Below the pieces are notes generated by a model, which saw nothing but the letters and a program-made list of their open reading frames with translations, did no database searches and was not told where the DNA came from. A stretch of DNA of 40,343 bases from Ichthyophonus hoferi (lineage: Eukaryota > Opisthokonta > Ichthyosporea > Ichthyophonida > Ichthyophonidae): NCBI GenBank assembly GCA_002751075.1, contig NAOQ01000590.1:1-40343 (forward strand), read 5' to 3'. This document shows positions 29,148-40,343 of the stretch, in pieces. Within the stretch, counting starts at the first letter, position 1. Every line of letters begins with the position of its first letter. The translations under genes and the position numbers were made by a program.

Positions 29148-29417
29148 GCAATTTACTTGGTAGTTTATGAAAATATACAGAGGTAATTATGAATGATAAA
29201 GTATGTTTATTTCAACGTTGCACCTAAGTGCTGTGTATAAAAAGTGATTGCCAGATGAACCTGTAAACATCTCATATCTTACCCATTTAGTCCTGAGAGA
29301 TAAAACTCAAGCCTCCCAAAGGCCAGTAGTCCATACCTCGTAAATAGTAATCCGTCATGCTACTTGCCTAGAATACAGACCAATACATATATAATAAATA
29401 TACAGTCATTGGCTTGT

Positions 29418-29460
29418 AAAAGGCATAGCATGTATGAAAATTATTTCAAAGCCGAATTGA
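29418..29460 (+). repeat. Dispersed 43-base repeat, copy B
   Basis: Partner of 24442-24484 (34 of 43 bases by hand count). Possibly a fragment of an unrecognised short interspersed element. Confidence 0.55.
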
Positions 29461-31523
29461 TTAGTATCCCCAACCTATTATATACCACTAGGGCAAACCA
29501 ATTAGCTTTAATAAGGGCAAATAATAATTTGAATATATTTAAGTCTTAATCCTTCGGAATGGGGCAGTCACAGTTGATCCTGATATTTAGCAAATAACAA
29601 TATATTGCCTGAAAACTGTGCCCATAATAGTGTAAACTAAACGGTTGAAACTCCCCATCACTTTTTATTCAAAGGTATATTCTGTTTATGTGAACTGTTT
29701 ATTGTTTATACTAATATAGGCATTAGATGAAGTAATTTTATATTTACTGAAACGAAAATGTTTTTCTCACTCAATAAAATATTTGTATTGTGTGAATGTG
29801 GCTAGCCCAATGGTATTTAACAATATCTGATGGATCATTGAAGCACCCTTTAAAATTGAGGATTGTAAACCAGACGTTATAGTGAATAAAAAATAAACCT
29901 ATCGAGCACCCTGTGAACTTACCTAATATTGAAATGTAAATAGCTATTTTTATATAATAATGTAAATTCAGTAACGCCCTTTAAAGAGTAGCTACACAGA
30001 CTGCTATGGCAGCGAAAGAACTATGTCAATAACTGGTTAGTTCCTAATTAACCCGATTGCAATACTCTCCAACACCTAGAAGAAGACAATGTCTATGTAG
30101 GCATCAGAATCTAAATGGAGACTCCAAAACCTGTAGAAAAGTCAATAAGACTACTGCAGATTGCTATAGTAAGCTTAGAGACACTTAATCGGGTTTTGCT
30201 ATTTGCTGGAGGGTTCTTAAGCATGTGGTAACTAGCTTGCAATACATCCTCTACAAATTACTTTTATAATTGACCTGTTAGTATGAGCTTGTATAGTTAT
30301 TATCCTACCCACTATGTATGGATAGCAGCCGTATTTGTAAGCAGAGAAATAAATAAAGCAAAAACCTTTTATTCAATATAATTTCAGAAAGCCAAAAGGT
30401 GAGTCCAGTGGCAAATAGGACCATTATATACTTTTAAAATATGATATACCATATGTAGACTGCCTATGACAATCAGTTTAAATTCTATTAATGGTTTTGG
30501 ATTGAATCAGGGTAACTTGTATGTACCCTATCAATATTAAACTAATATGAGTGCACGTACAGGATAATGGGTTACAAAAAAGATAAAATATCATGTAGTT
30601 GTTAAGAATACTTCTTATTTTTATATTTAATGATGTATTTGTTTGGCTACAATGTTTCACAAATGCATATATGCGTCCACCTACTCAGACACATACACCG
30701 GATAAGATTTTTACGTAATAAAATTGTACATGAACTGATAGGTAAATTTGGGCAAGCTTGACGAAAGGGAAAATTGTATATTCAAATTGTAATATTATGG
30801 AAGTTTTGGTTCAAGCGGCTGGAAGTCAACCATAAATAGTAAAGTCCAAAGCTAATAAAAGTTTTATCAGGTCAAGTTCAAGCTTAAGACATGTATGAAT
30901 AAACCCTGTGTAACCCAATTATCTCGATTGGATTGTTGGATCCTAATTGAGCTTGCCAGACACAGAAAGTTCAAATATAGATAACGAATCTGAGTATGTA
31001 AATGATTTTATGTGTATACTTGAATTAATTAAAGAGAATATAAATATGTGCTATTCTAAGAGTAAGATTATTTAACTGGTTGATTCCGTCCTAGTTCATT
31101 TGGCTGCAGTGATAATCTAGTAGTACCACACAGACATCGTAATACAGTTGGGCCAAAGCAGCAGAATTTTCTCCTTCAATCAATATTATCTAAAAGGTCA
31201 ACACGAAAACTTTAATTTAAAAGAAAAGCACTTTAATTGCATTTAAACGCACTCACGGGGATCTAATATTTTAAGGGAAACCTTCAAGGGGCATTTTAGA
31301 TATAATGAACGCGAGAAATTTCTGCCCTGGGGACTCACACGTATCATTAAAATTTACTGATTCAATATTGATATAACATAACGAGCTTAACTTTAACACA
31401 GCACAATGATGCTAACCAATGATATATATAGCCCTCTTGATAACATAGCTTCTTTTCTATTTAACCACACTATATAACATACTCGATGAACATTATACTT
31501 TCTCAAGCCCGTCATTCAACAAA

Positions 31524-31937
31524 ATGGAATTATCGGGACTTAGCACGTTCCATACCATTCTTATGGGCTTTTTTTATTTTTTGAGTAGTAATTCAAACGT
31601 AAAAAATATTAAACCAGAGAGAGAAAACTGGAAGAATATAGAGATCTTAATTAAACATGTAGATTTAGTAGTATTACGCTCATTAAGTGTAAGGGTGATT
31701 TATGACATTTTTATGCTTTTATCTATACTCCTGATGGCCTACGTATTTAATAATTCACGACTGCATATTATTCAAGTTGCCCTCTGCACTCACGTTTCGT
31801 ACATTCTTTTTAGTAAAATATTCCCGCACATCAAAGTAAAGGAAACCCCGCGTTCAAAGGTTAAAATACCAGTTCATGTGAATCTATTGGTGACGATTAT
31901 ATCATACCACAGTAGAATGCGAACTATAATCATCTAG
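31524..31937 (+). CDS. Hypothetical 137-residue protein, possible membrane segment
   Basis: Single uninterrupted frame starting MELSGLSTFHTILMGFFYFL. It has a hydrophobic stretch IYDIFMLLSILLMAYVF (about residues 79-95), a weaker one near residues 104-120, and basic patches NIKPERENWKN and IKVKETPRSKVKI. A TATA-like tatataaca lies about 50 bases upstream. At this AT content an ORF of this length is expected only rarely by chance, but nothing about it is recognised. It could also be a remnant. Confidence 0.3.
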   Translation: MELSGLSTFHTILMGFFYFLSSNSNVKNIKPERENWKNIEILIKHVDLVVLRSLSVRVIYDIFMLLSILLMAYVFNNSRLHIIQVALCTHVSYILFSKIFPHIKVKETPRSKVKIPVHVNLLVTIISYHSRMRTIII

Positions 31938-33415
31938 AACTCGTTTGTAATCCTGTGTAAATCTATCCTCATATTTTGTAAGCAAAATCATAGAGTTTCA
32001 TTTTCAAAAGGTAAATATGGACTAAACACCTCGAAATATTTACGTTTAAACCGTGTCCATATAAAAGGTGAATAATAAAAATGATTGCTTAGTAAGAGTA
32101 AGTGGGTGTTTATATCCATCTATCTATGCCCTATCACGTTTCATGGTTGCAATGGTACAAACTGGTCATTAGAATTTGTTGGCTTATGTTATAAAATATG
32201 CAATGTATAATATGATATGGAGTAGAATAGCATTATACAAACCATTGTCATTCTAGTGTAATTAATATTAATGTTTTATTTCATTACCAGTATTTTTTAA
32301 CAGTATTAATTACTAAAGGAACCAATAAAACAATTTAATAATAATAATAATTTTTACCTATAACCTGTGCAATGATCATATTTTTTTGGTCAACATTAAC
32401 GAAGCAAGCTTCTACAATATTACAAATTGCACATCTTTACAGTATTTTGGATCACGATATACCAATACCAATGCAATACCAATGCCATTAAACATTTTAG
32501 AACCAAATTTAAAACTTATAATTAAGTTTTAAGAGCTCTATGATTGAATCATAAGGATCGTTAACCATTTATACTGAAACACCACTAAATTGCATTCGTT
32601 GTTTTTCGTTGTTTAAAATAATTAAATATGTATATTGTGGTAATAAATTTTTGTTTAAAAGTTTGATATCTTAATTTTCTTCTAGATAATTAAAAATTGT
32701 TGTCAATGAGTTAATCAGTTATATCACAAAGGACTGTATTCTTTGTAGGGTAAGGAGATTTTTACAAGACATTAAAGATAAAATAATTATTTGACCGATT
32801 TTGTGCTCCAGTAAAGGCAACTACGGACTTTAAAACATCAACACCAAGGTGGCATCGGAAACAGCTATTACACTACTTTTGACCATATTAACATGAAAAA
32901 TAATATTTATTGTAGATGTGCAATAAGATTGAATCTGGTTTAAATTAATTTCCGACATATTAAAAGTTGTTTCATAACTTATTTGACAAACGTACAGAGT
33001 TCACGTCAAACATGGTTTTTTGTTCATCTAAAACTCACCCCACAATGAATATAATATCGAATCATATAACCAATTATAAATATCACAGTATAATACCATA
33101 AAAAATTATTAACTGTTAGAAGCCAATATAGGATTTATGCTAACCTAAAAGCATGCGTCATAGATAGAAAAACACCTTCAAATGTACTATATACAAACAA
33201 TGGGAAAACCCACCTAATGGTCTATGAAAGGCAATCCATAAATGGAAAAACAAAATGACACTACTTTGTTTAAGCGTGATTTAAAGCATAAGTAAAAACA
33301 AATCTGTGATTCAGTTATGTTTAAAGTTGCTGTTTCTTTGTAAATTGTGTTTAAAGTTTTAACACCGTAAATGAAAACAAAAGGGAAAGAGAATGTATAG
33401 AGCCGTCTATAAATA

Positions 33416-33697
33416 CTATATAAAGACATAGAAATAGTATCGGGTTCGTGTTAAAAAGATGCCATCTAAGAATGCTAGGTAATCCGGGTAAATAACGTCG
33501 TATTTAGTCCAATGTTTATTTGTGTTTACTAGTGTTCCATCCAGCACATGTATGAGCGGGGGTGCCGCACGTGTGTGCGGTGGACTGTAATTTTTTTTAA
33601 GTGTTTCCGCATATGCCAGGGTATGCCAGGAACCCTTATTATTAGTTGTTTTTGTTCCTTTTATCCTTCCGCGACATTTGTTGATCATGAGTGCCAA
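33416..33697 (-). CDS. Doubtful ORF, 93 residues
   Basis: Open frame on the minus strand in a GC-richer patch, containing PPLIHVLDGTLVNTNKHW and KYDVIYPDYLAFLDGIF. It overlaps a plus-strand ORF (33548-33823), so at most one is real. No domain recognised; a degraded gene or transposon fragment is possible. Confidence 0.15.
   Translation of the reverse strand: MALMINKCRGRIKGTKTTNNKGSWHTLAYAETLKKNYSPPHTRAAPPLIHVLDGTLVNTNKHWTKYDVIYPDYLAFLDGIFLTRTRYYFYVFI
33565..33580. promoter_or_regulatory. CCGCAC-gtgt-GTGCGG palindrome with E-box
   Basis: Perfect six-base inverted repeat that contains CACGTG (33568-33573), the core site for many bHLH and bHLH-PAS factors. A direct repeat ATGCCAGG occurs nearby at 33613-33620 and 33623-33630. 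A site role is inference only. Confidence 0.25.
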
Positions 33698-36600
33698 GTA
33701 GAAATCGGTTCATCAGTGTTAATGGGATCGATCGTAAGAAATACAGCTTACAGAACTTTGGCTTATCTATACATTCATCCAGAGTTAAATAGTTTTACAA
33801 GATTCGTACAGCCCGTAGTGTGAGATGCGTTAACCAGGACAGTCATGAATATTTCAGATAAATTACAGTTTACAACCGTTATTTACTTTATTACTTCATA
33901 TTTATGTTATAATTATAATTAGCCTCGCCTGGATTGATCTATGACATTTTTAATTCTACAAGTTATACTAAACAAAAAGGCAGTGATTTACCGCTGTGGT
34001 ATGAGTAGTCAAATATATCACATACCGTTTCAATATAACATGCTGTTAAAACAGGAATATTTAATTAATTTGGTTATTTCTTAATATACCATTAATTGTT
34101 TATTATTAGTAGTAATTATTACATGTGTAGTCTGGAAAAATAGTTAGTGCAATCTATTGGTGTTAAATGACAATCTAAGATGATAGATCAAAATTGAACC
34201 AACCAATGGTAGAGGTCCCGTGACTAAATAAACCAATTCAGATCATACTTTTTTGGGTCCAGATAACCCATTGCTTACGCATCCTGTTTAAAACAAGTTT
34301 TTCTGACTTGTTTAATAGTACAAACATATCTTTGCAGATCTGTAATCCGTGTATGCAAAGAGATGCATTAAAACACCCTTTGATTTGTTACTTCCTCTCC
34401 TTCTAAATGAATATTACTTACAGGGACGCTCCCGTCTAATTATTTTAAACACACACAGTTAACAAGATAACACAAACAATAATTCTGCGGTAACATTACC
34501 TCCTATTGATAGGATACTAATTAATTTATTTTGTTTTATCTTGATAAGTCACATGCATACTCTGTTGACAATATCATTCCATTCTTCTACCCATTTCTTA
34601 TTCGCATCCTGGAGATACTTTCACGATTGAATATCCAATCAGTAGAGTTTGAATCAAGCGCATGGGGTATGACTCAGTGAGATCGAATGATACTCTAGTC
34701 ACTTGATAAAAATTGTTTGCATTTATTTTGGCATAATGTAATATTTACTATTCATGCCATAATAACTCTTGTTAGAGGACACAGTTTAATTTCTCTATAT
34801 CTTTAGTCTTGACTCGGGCATGACTGTTTTCCCAATACCTTTACCTCGGTCAAGAAACAGAACCGTAGTCAGAGATACTGTCGATATTGGGCTAATCCCC
34901 TCTCCCGTAAAGAAGCTATGGCATTGTAGTCTATGCAAATACAATAGATAATGATATTAATTTTTCGGAATTTTTTCTTTTGATGTTCCGCGATAAACAC
35001 GAGCATCAACAGTTAATCAACCATGATACAACAGCTAATATAATCCATTGGCTATTTTACTCTTTAATCGGATTGGAAGAGCATAATTAACACGATTCTT
35101 AAGACTGGACTATTTCCGATTGGTTCCGGATACACAAGCTGCACATAATTAGTGCTGTTTTTAATTTAAAATCGTAATGGCGCCAGATTTAACGTGCTTT
35201 TTCGGTTGATAAAGGTGGATTATCTGCAGGAAACAAAGATAAACTGATCCGACCAGAAAGTTTCCGGTATTTCATTTCTTTCATTAGTATGTGTTGTGTA
35301 TATTTCCAAAGTGTTTGAATGTGTTTACCAGTTAGATCTATATTATGCTATAGGATCATGTTTTTCAACTTTGGTATGTTACCGGCTTGTAAGCACTTGT
35401 CAGAAATGCATCTCTAAATCAATGAGGAAATTAAAAAGCAAAATGTTAAAAAAAGAAAACATAATAATCTATATTGCAAACATAAATTATATATTATTAT
35501 ATTACCACTTGTATTGAAAGAACTTTATATAAAAAATTACGTAAAGTAAATCTCGAGTCTATTGAAACTTCAAAAACACATGATTTATAAAGTACCTATA
35601 TTTTTAATTTCTAATCTACGATGCACTTATTTAACTTATTGCTTCAAGACAAAGTTAACAATATGACTGATAGGTCGTTTATTAAGTCATAAATTAGAGA
35701 CGGCTGTGTTATATAATGCAATCTCCTATTGCGTAATGGTATTTTGATTTATATTTGTCTCTATAAATAGTAGAGCATATGTAATCTTCGCATACATAAT
35801 AATATAGGGAGGAGCATGTCTGTCAATAAGGCCCAGTACTACCAGTTCTGTTTGTAAAACCAAACTTATTTCAAAATTCAGGCCACTGTAGAATTGACTA
35901 CAAATAATAATACATATATAGGAGGACCCACATGATTGTTCACATTAAAAAAAGGTGCAATGTACCATCAATAGAAATTAACTATGCAGGTGCTACATCT
36001 CTTTGGGAATATCCCTATTATAATCACGAAACTAGGTTTAATATAGAGAATTGCAGAAACAACCCTACATTTTTCCATGATGTAATTATATACATGACAT
36101 CTTTAATAGTTGATGATATATTTAAAAACCGTATGTGAAAGGATACCTGAGAACGATAAACAACCTAAATGCGATTGATGAGTTTGAAAACCTTTCGTTG
36201 TTTAAAAGAAATTAGTTTCTTAGATAAACAAGAAAACAAGTGTTCCGTTTTCACTGAAGCCATTGCTAGTTAAATAAATTCCTATACGAATGTATTGACT
36301 TAGATGATTCTCCTTCAGTAATATAAAATATTGCTATAGATTTACAACGGTAAGAAACTTGATAGGATGAAATATTTCAGGAATGAGCTTTAGCAAGTTA
36401 AAGCGTCACTAGGTGGATCTCGTCTAGCCCGGGCCAGCAATATCCTATTGGACTAATACTAGTTATGTCCGCGCGTTCTTATTCGTGTGTAATATGCAGC
36501 CTAAACGTATCATAACACAGTAATATACTGACATTATGATTCCTGAAGCTTGCTTTAGTCACATTTGAAGCACTTTGTTTTGGGCCTGAATATGTGACAT

Positions 36601-36897
36601 GTATAGTACAATTGGTATAGTTTTCTGTTCCGTTGGCATTAGGCGTTTTTACTTACAATAGGGGTGTACCTACATTGCTTATAGATATATATATATACGT
36701 CTAGTCGTTTATACACTTAGGTTATAAACATATGTTTTATAATTAAATGTGAAGCCTTGTACTTACTATAACCGAGTTTAATCTTTACCCGTTTTTAAAA
36801 GCCTTTCTTTAGCTTTACTGGATAAGTAAAATACCTTCAGGAACATACTTCCATTGACATTTTTATAATTATTTCATTCTCAAGCAACGCTGTCATA

Positions 36898-36919
36898 ATG
36901 AGTAAACGACGGGCATCGG
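36898..36919 (+). CDS. bHLH-PAS gene exon 1
   Basis: MSKRRAS plus one base, then GTAAGC. Small basic first exon; chosen because phase 1 joins exon 2 and the ATG is the first in frame. Confidence 0.65.
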
Positions 36920-39900
36920 GTAAGCTTTGGTGTGGCGTTATATTGTCAACCTGACTGGATTTTGCCCATCACAACACAAAACATAATCACAATGGGCTAC
37001 GTTATACTCACAAAATACTTTGAATATTTACTTTTTATTGAACTAGCCTTATGCAGACTAGGTACACATGCACAGTTTTAATTTTACTCATGTGTGGATA
37101 TTTAATTAATCTTGCTTCCTTTCTACATGACTCTAATAGATGATAACGTGTCTCAGTACGAATGCGGCAATAAAAAACCAAATTCTTCCAAGGTTCAGGC
37201 CTTGACAAAGAGAATCAATCGAAGGGAGTTCGCGCGTTGCATCAAAGAACTTGAAGATGTGGGTTGCTTTGTTGGTTTATTACGTTATTGACACCTAGAT
37301 TATATGCACTGCCAGACCAAGTCACACAATATATTTGCACACACACACACATATATATGGAAGAAATTAGAGGCCGTTAAACAAATACACATAAACATAT
37401 GACATACATATACAGAATATACATATATATTCTTTAATATATCTGTCTCTACAATAAACATATACGCATTTCTATATTACTATTAGTACTCTATATCTCT
37501 TCCTCTCTCTTTCCCTCTCTCCCTCTTTCTTATTATGTTTTTCACTCACCAATGCTTCTACACAATGTAACCGTTATTTCCAATCTAGTTACTCTTTCCT
37601 GAGACTAAAAGCAAAGGATGTCAAGGTGAAGTTCTTGATGATGCCGTTAACTTCCTGACTACCATAGGTTGTAAGTATTGGTTGATTAAATTTTAATTAG
37701 TTTAATTATAGGATTTCATTAGGATGTTTATTAGGTTATATAAACACAATACAACGCTTACTGGGATCTCTATAGACACAAGTCTATACATTATGCCAAA
37801 AGGAATATATCATATTCGCGTATATATGTTGGACTGCTTTTGCTTTGTTCAGCGATTAAATACTATTTTTTAGAATCTTACAAGCATGGAGAATGGGATC
37901 GAGAGATGGGTAATTGCGGCCTCTAAGTATCTTCCGTATATGGGTGTCTTTATGGGATATTTCTTTTTCTATATCTTGTGATTAGCCTCCCATCAGCAAT
38001 AGTATAATAGTATAATACTACGATACTACAACAACAACATACTATACAACCCCTACTCTAGCGCTACCATATATACTATAACTACTATTGTGCCTTACTG
38101 GGGACCGCCCTACCTTCCCGCTGGAATTCTAATAGCACCATGAAAGTGGTTTCTGAGTGTATTATATAGTCCGTCATACATGTCCTTATGCAGTTCTAAG
38201 TAATATATAGACATAACTTATATAGCTTTTATTCCAATCAAATTGCGTCTATAAAATATATACTTTTACCGCATATATTGGTTTACGTTACAAGTTACTT
38301 TATGTATTCTTGATTTTGACCTTAGTTCTGGAGCAATCCCATTATATCATTATATATCATATTCTGCCCTACCCTATCCTATCCTACCTTATCATACCTC
38401 ACTTCTGCAGTCTACTACTAACTCTATTAGGAGATGCAGGTACGTACGATAGTGAACGAGCTTTCATGGAAGCCTTTGTAGGGCTTGTTCTGATAGTTGA
38501 TGCCGAGGGCACTATAGAATATGCATCAGATTCCAGCGAATCTATGTTAGGGGTATGTATTTCTCTGTCTTTTCATAGGAATGTCTCCTTTATAATGAAT
38601 ATATATATAACCAGATATACATACATTATATATGATGTGTTGGCCAAAGGGACAATGAACAACCTCGTTGTAAATATCTTGAACGGAGCACTAGTGTCGG
38701 TATATGTACACTTATCTATTATTTGTAATTAAATTCTATAATGATATATCTTTCTTTGCATATGTTTCTATCTATTATATATATGTAGATATTATTCTGA
38801 CTATATATCTGTATATCTATATATGGAACTGACCCTTCATTATGATACAGTATAAGTCTGCATGGATGCGTCAACACAACGTCTTGGAGTATGTTTATTG
38901 GAGGGATGTCATGCCTCTGCGTACCATTCTTATGCAGGTCATTATACTCCGACTGCACACTGATAGTCTTGCCCTATATAACCCCCTACATTCTCACATA
39001 TCTCCGCCTTCTCGCTCTCGCTCTCCCTCTCTCCTTCTCACCCAGTTGCACATATTCTACTATACATACCACACTGATCCACTTGTTTATACACAGTCTA
39101 TACGCCATAATAAAAAATACCCAATAGCCTCCAATTAGAGTGTCTTCATCTATCATTTTTAATTAATTAACTTTAATTTGAATGTACTAGCAGCTATTTC
39201 GTTTTCTAAGTATGGCGTTACATGCTAAAATATGGAAATGATGACATCATTTGGCCTTAAAAAAGGGCAATGTGATAGTATTATTCCTTTATGTTTGGTA
39301 AGTGAGGGATAGTAATGTAATTTTCTATTGGATAAATGTCACATATGGTATTCTATCACACCAGCCCAATGTATTCAGGTACTTATTGCTCTCTATCTAC
39401 CTACCTACCTACTCCCATCATATGCATGTTATGTGTGGATATACCCTCATCAGTAAACCTTGCCCTGTCTCTACTTTATACAACGACCTGTGCCTGCTTT
39501 ACCCACTCCCTGCCCACAACGCATACCCATACTCACCTCCTTGTTACAGTTAAGCCTACGTCACTTTGATACAAGGGAGGGTAAGATACGGCTTCGTAAT
39601 TATAATAACAAGCACATCCAGTTTAGAATAAGAGGGAGACGGCTTGTGCATCACAATAACGTACATATGTTAACCTTTTACACTGATGATTTCTGGGGCG
39701 ACCAGTCTTATTTTTCTATAGGTAAACTTGCACATTCTTTTTTTCATTCTCTTTTTCGGTTTGTTGTTCTTCTCCCCCCTTTTTAATAAATGAAAATGAT
39801 TGGTTGACACTGATGCGTGGCATTTAGATTGGGAGTAACCCAATCGGACTCCTGCGTTTTTTTCTGGCTCCCCAACCGATTACGAGAAGAGCATGAAAAG

Positions 39901-40138
39901 ATGCTTTTTTATTTTATGTATCATCATGTAAGTTATTAAGATTACAAGGATATATATGAACCAATGACCTCCGAAAGATAAAAATGAACATCGTGGTATT
40001 TCTCCTACCTCCCTATTTGCTTCACCACTCCTGACTGGAAAGACTGAACATCAAACCCTTGCACTATCCATTGAGTATAGTCTAGCTTGGCTTAAACAAC
40101 ATAGTATCCAGATGATTGTTTATCTTGGACTATTATAG
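36898..40138 (+). CDS. Divergent bHLH-PAS-like transcription factor, nine exons modelled
   Basis: Exons 36898-36919, 37140-37258, 37589-37667, 37874-37909, 38431-38552, 38851-38937, 39550-39721, 39836-39927 and tentatively 40043-40138 join in phase to about 274 residues. A lysine/arginine N-terminus leads to a bHLH-like segment: SKVQALTKRINRREFARCIK then ELEDLLFPE, a short loop, and VLDDAVNFLTTIESYK. Next comes a PAS-like domain: RAFMEAFVGLVLIVDAEGTI then EYASDSSESMLG, comparable to CLOCK/NCOA [20 protein letters not shown]. Such proteins dimerise and bind E-box-type DNA in the nucleus. The basic region is weak (no clear ExxRR), so DNA binding is uncertain. Only one PAS domain is evident; the gene may continue beyond the window or be a short form. 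Assignment to CLOCK, NCOA or ARNT is not possible. Confidence 0.7.
37140..37258 (+). CDS. bHLH-PAS gene exon 2
   Basis: DDNVSQYECGNKKPNSSKVQ then ALTKRINRREFARCIKELED: basic region and helix 1. Acceptor ctaatag, donor GTGGGT, leaves in phase 0. Confidence 0.75.
37589..37667 (+). CDS. bHLH-PAS gene exon 3
   Basis: LLFPETKSKGCQGEVLDDAV then NFLTTI: loop and helix 2. The frame needs donor GTTGTA at 37668. The consensus GTAAGT three bases later would create a stop at the junction. Confidence 0.72.
37874..37909 (+). CDS. bHLH-PAS gene exon 4
   Basis: Twelve codons, ESYKHGEWDREM, linking bHLH and PAS. Acceptor ttttag, donor GTAATT, phase 1 at both ends. Confidence 0.65.
38431..38552 (+). CDS. bHLH-PAS gene exon 5 (PAS core)
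   Basis: GDAGTYDSERAFMEAFVGLV, LIVDAEGTIEYASDSSESML: first strands and helices of a PAS fold. Acceptor ctattag, donor GTATGT, leaves in phase 0. Confidence 0.85.
38851..38937 (+). CDS. bHLH-PAS gene exon 6
   Basis: YKSAWMRQHNVLEYVYWRDV then MPLRTILMQ, comparable to the PAS segment that reads HPDD..KL.E.L in many family members. Acceptor gatacag; donor GTCATT is weak. Confidence 0.78.
39550..39721 (+). CDS. bHLH-PAS gene exon 7
   Basis: LSLRHFDTREGKIRLRNYNN, KHIQFRIRGRRLVHHNNVHM, LTFYTDDFWGDQSYFSI. Corresponds by position to the PAS-A tail before the second PAS in full-length family members. Acceptor gttacag, donor GTAAAC, phase 1. Confidence 0.78.
39836..39927 (+). CDS. bHLH-PAS gene exon 8
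   Basis: VTQSDSCVFFWLPNRLREEH then EKMLFYFMYHH before GTAAGT. The AG at 39834-39835 is needed, since the AG at 39826-39827 leads to a stop in phase. Intron 7 is 114 bases. Confidence 0.65.
40043..40138 (+). CDS. bHLH-PAS gene exon 9 (tentative last exon)
   Basis: TEHQTLALSIEYSLAWLKQH then SIQMIVYLGLL and TAG. Preceded by a pyrimidine-rich tract and aaag acceptor, with a 115-base intron like the previous one. Phase 0 fits. Downstream exons may exist if an internal donor is used. Confidence 0.45.
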   Translation, partial: TEHQTLALSIEYSLAWLKQHSIQMIVYLGLL

Positions 40139-40343
40139 TTCATAATAATGGAGGCCACCCTTCCACCCTCTGAATTACCAGTGCTGAGGTTATACCGCGG
40201 GGCCCCAATTAGATTAAGGGTCAGTAACCATAGAGCCAACGGAATCATTTGTAACAAAACTATATTATAAGAATACACAGGATCGTACCTATCATTGGTT
40301 GTTTTACCCTTGTTATCATGCCCCATCACTGACGCAATTCCTT
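40139..40343. other. Downstream flank
   Basis: Unique sequence with no coding signal. The minus-strand ORF 40120-40329 shows no recognisable motif. Confidence 0.5.

Larger units (their letters stand above)
28333..36897. other. Gene-poor AT-rich intergenic region
   Basis: About 8.5 kb between the transposon and the bHLH-PAS gene. Most is AT-rich without coding signal. Items listed separately: two short hairpins (28534, 29122), repeat copy B (29418), a 137-residue ORF (31524), and a GC-richer patch with an E-box palindrome (33565). Short ORFs at 35296-35517 and 35932-36138 (+) have no recognisable motif. Confidence 0.6.

Noticed and set aside
38719-39138. Overlapping ORFs on both strands around bHLH-PAS exon 6
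   Set aside because: Shadows of exon 6 and of the pyrimidine-rich intron 6.
40120-40329. 69-codon minus-strand ORF at the window end
   Set aside because: No motif, and it overlaps the tentative last exon of the plus-strand gene.

Overview
The window is AT-rich eukaryotic nuclear DNA with spliced genes (GTAAGT/GTATGT donors, pyrimidine-tract acceptors, introns mostly 100-1,200 nt) and many AT microsatellites. The gene content, exportin-5 plus a bHLH-PAS-type factor, points to an animal. The AT bias and the divergence from vertebrate proteins suggest an early-branching or fast-evolving invertebrate. The lineage cannot be fixed by eye.

Layout: (1) 1-1430 is non-coding flank with an AT minisatellite. 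(2) 1431-24835 (+) is a complete exportin-5 gene (XPO5). I rebuilt it as 34 exons whose phases all match, giving about 1,162 residues (human XPO5 is about 1,200). Two N-gaps lie in its introns 13 and 30, and each is flanked by two copies of the same sequence, so they look like unmerged contig ends. (3) 24836-26148 is a non-coding tail with low-complexity DNA and one orphan exon-like block on the minus strand. (4) 26149-28332 is a decayed Tc1/mariner/IS630-like DNA transposon with TIRs of about 105-120 bp and a TA target duplication. Its transposase (minus strand) is split by an insert of about 0.8 kb that carries its own coding-like ORF. (5) 28333-36897 is gene-poor, with one notable 137-residue ORF and some small inverted repeats. 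(6) 36898-40138 (+) is a multi-exon gene for a divergent bHLH-PAS-like protein, nine exons modelled.

XPO5 exports short-hairpin RNAs such as pre-miRNA from the nucleus with RanGTP, so an intact gene implies working small-RNA export. The bHLH-PAS gene is a separate, probably regulatory, locus. No operon-like or CRISPR-like system is present and no virus-derived element was recognised. The least ordinary features are decayed partial exon copies beside XPO5 exons 3 and 4, an in-phase 69-bp tandem repeat, the gene-fragment-like cargo in the transposon, and repeated TGATTGG near 5' splice sites.
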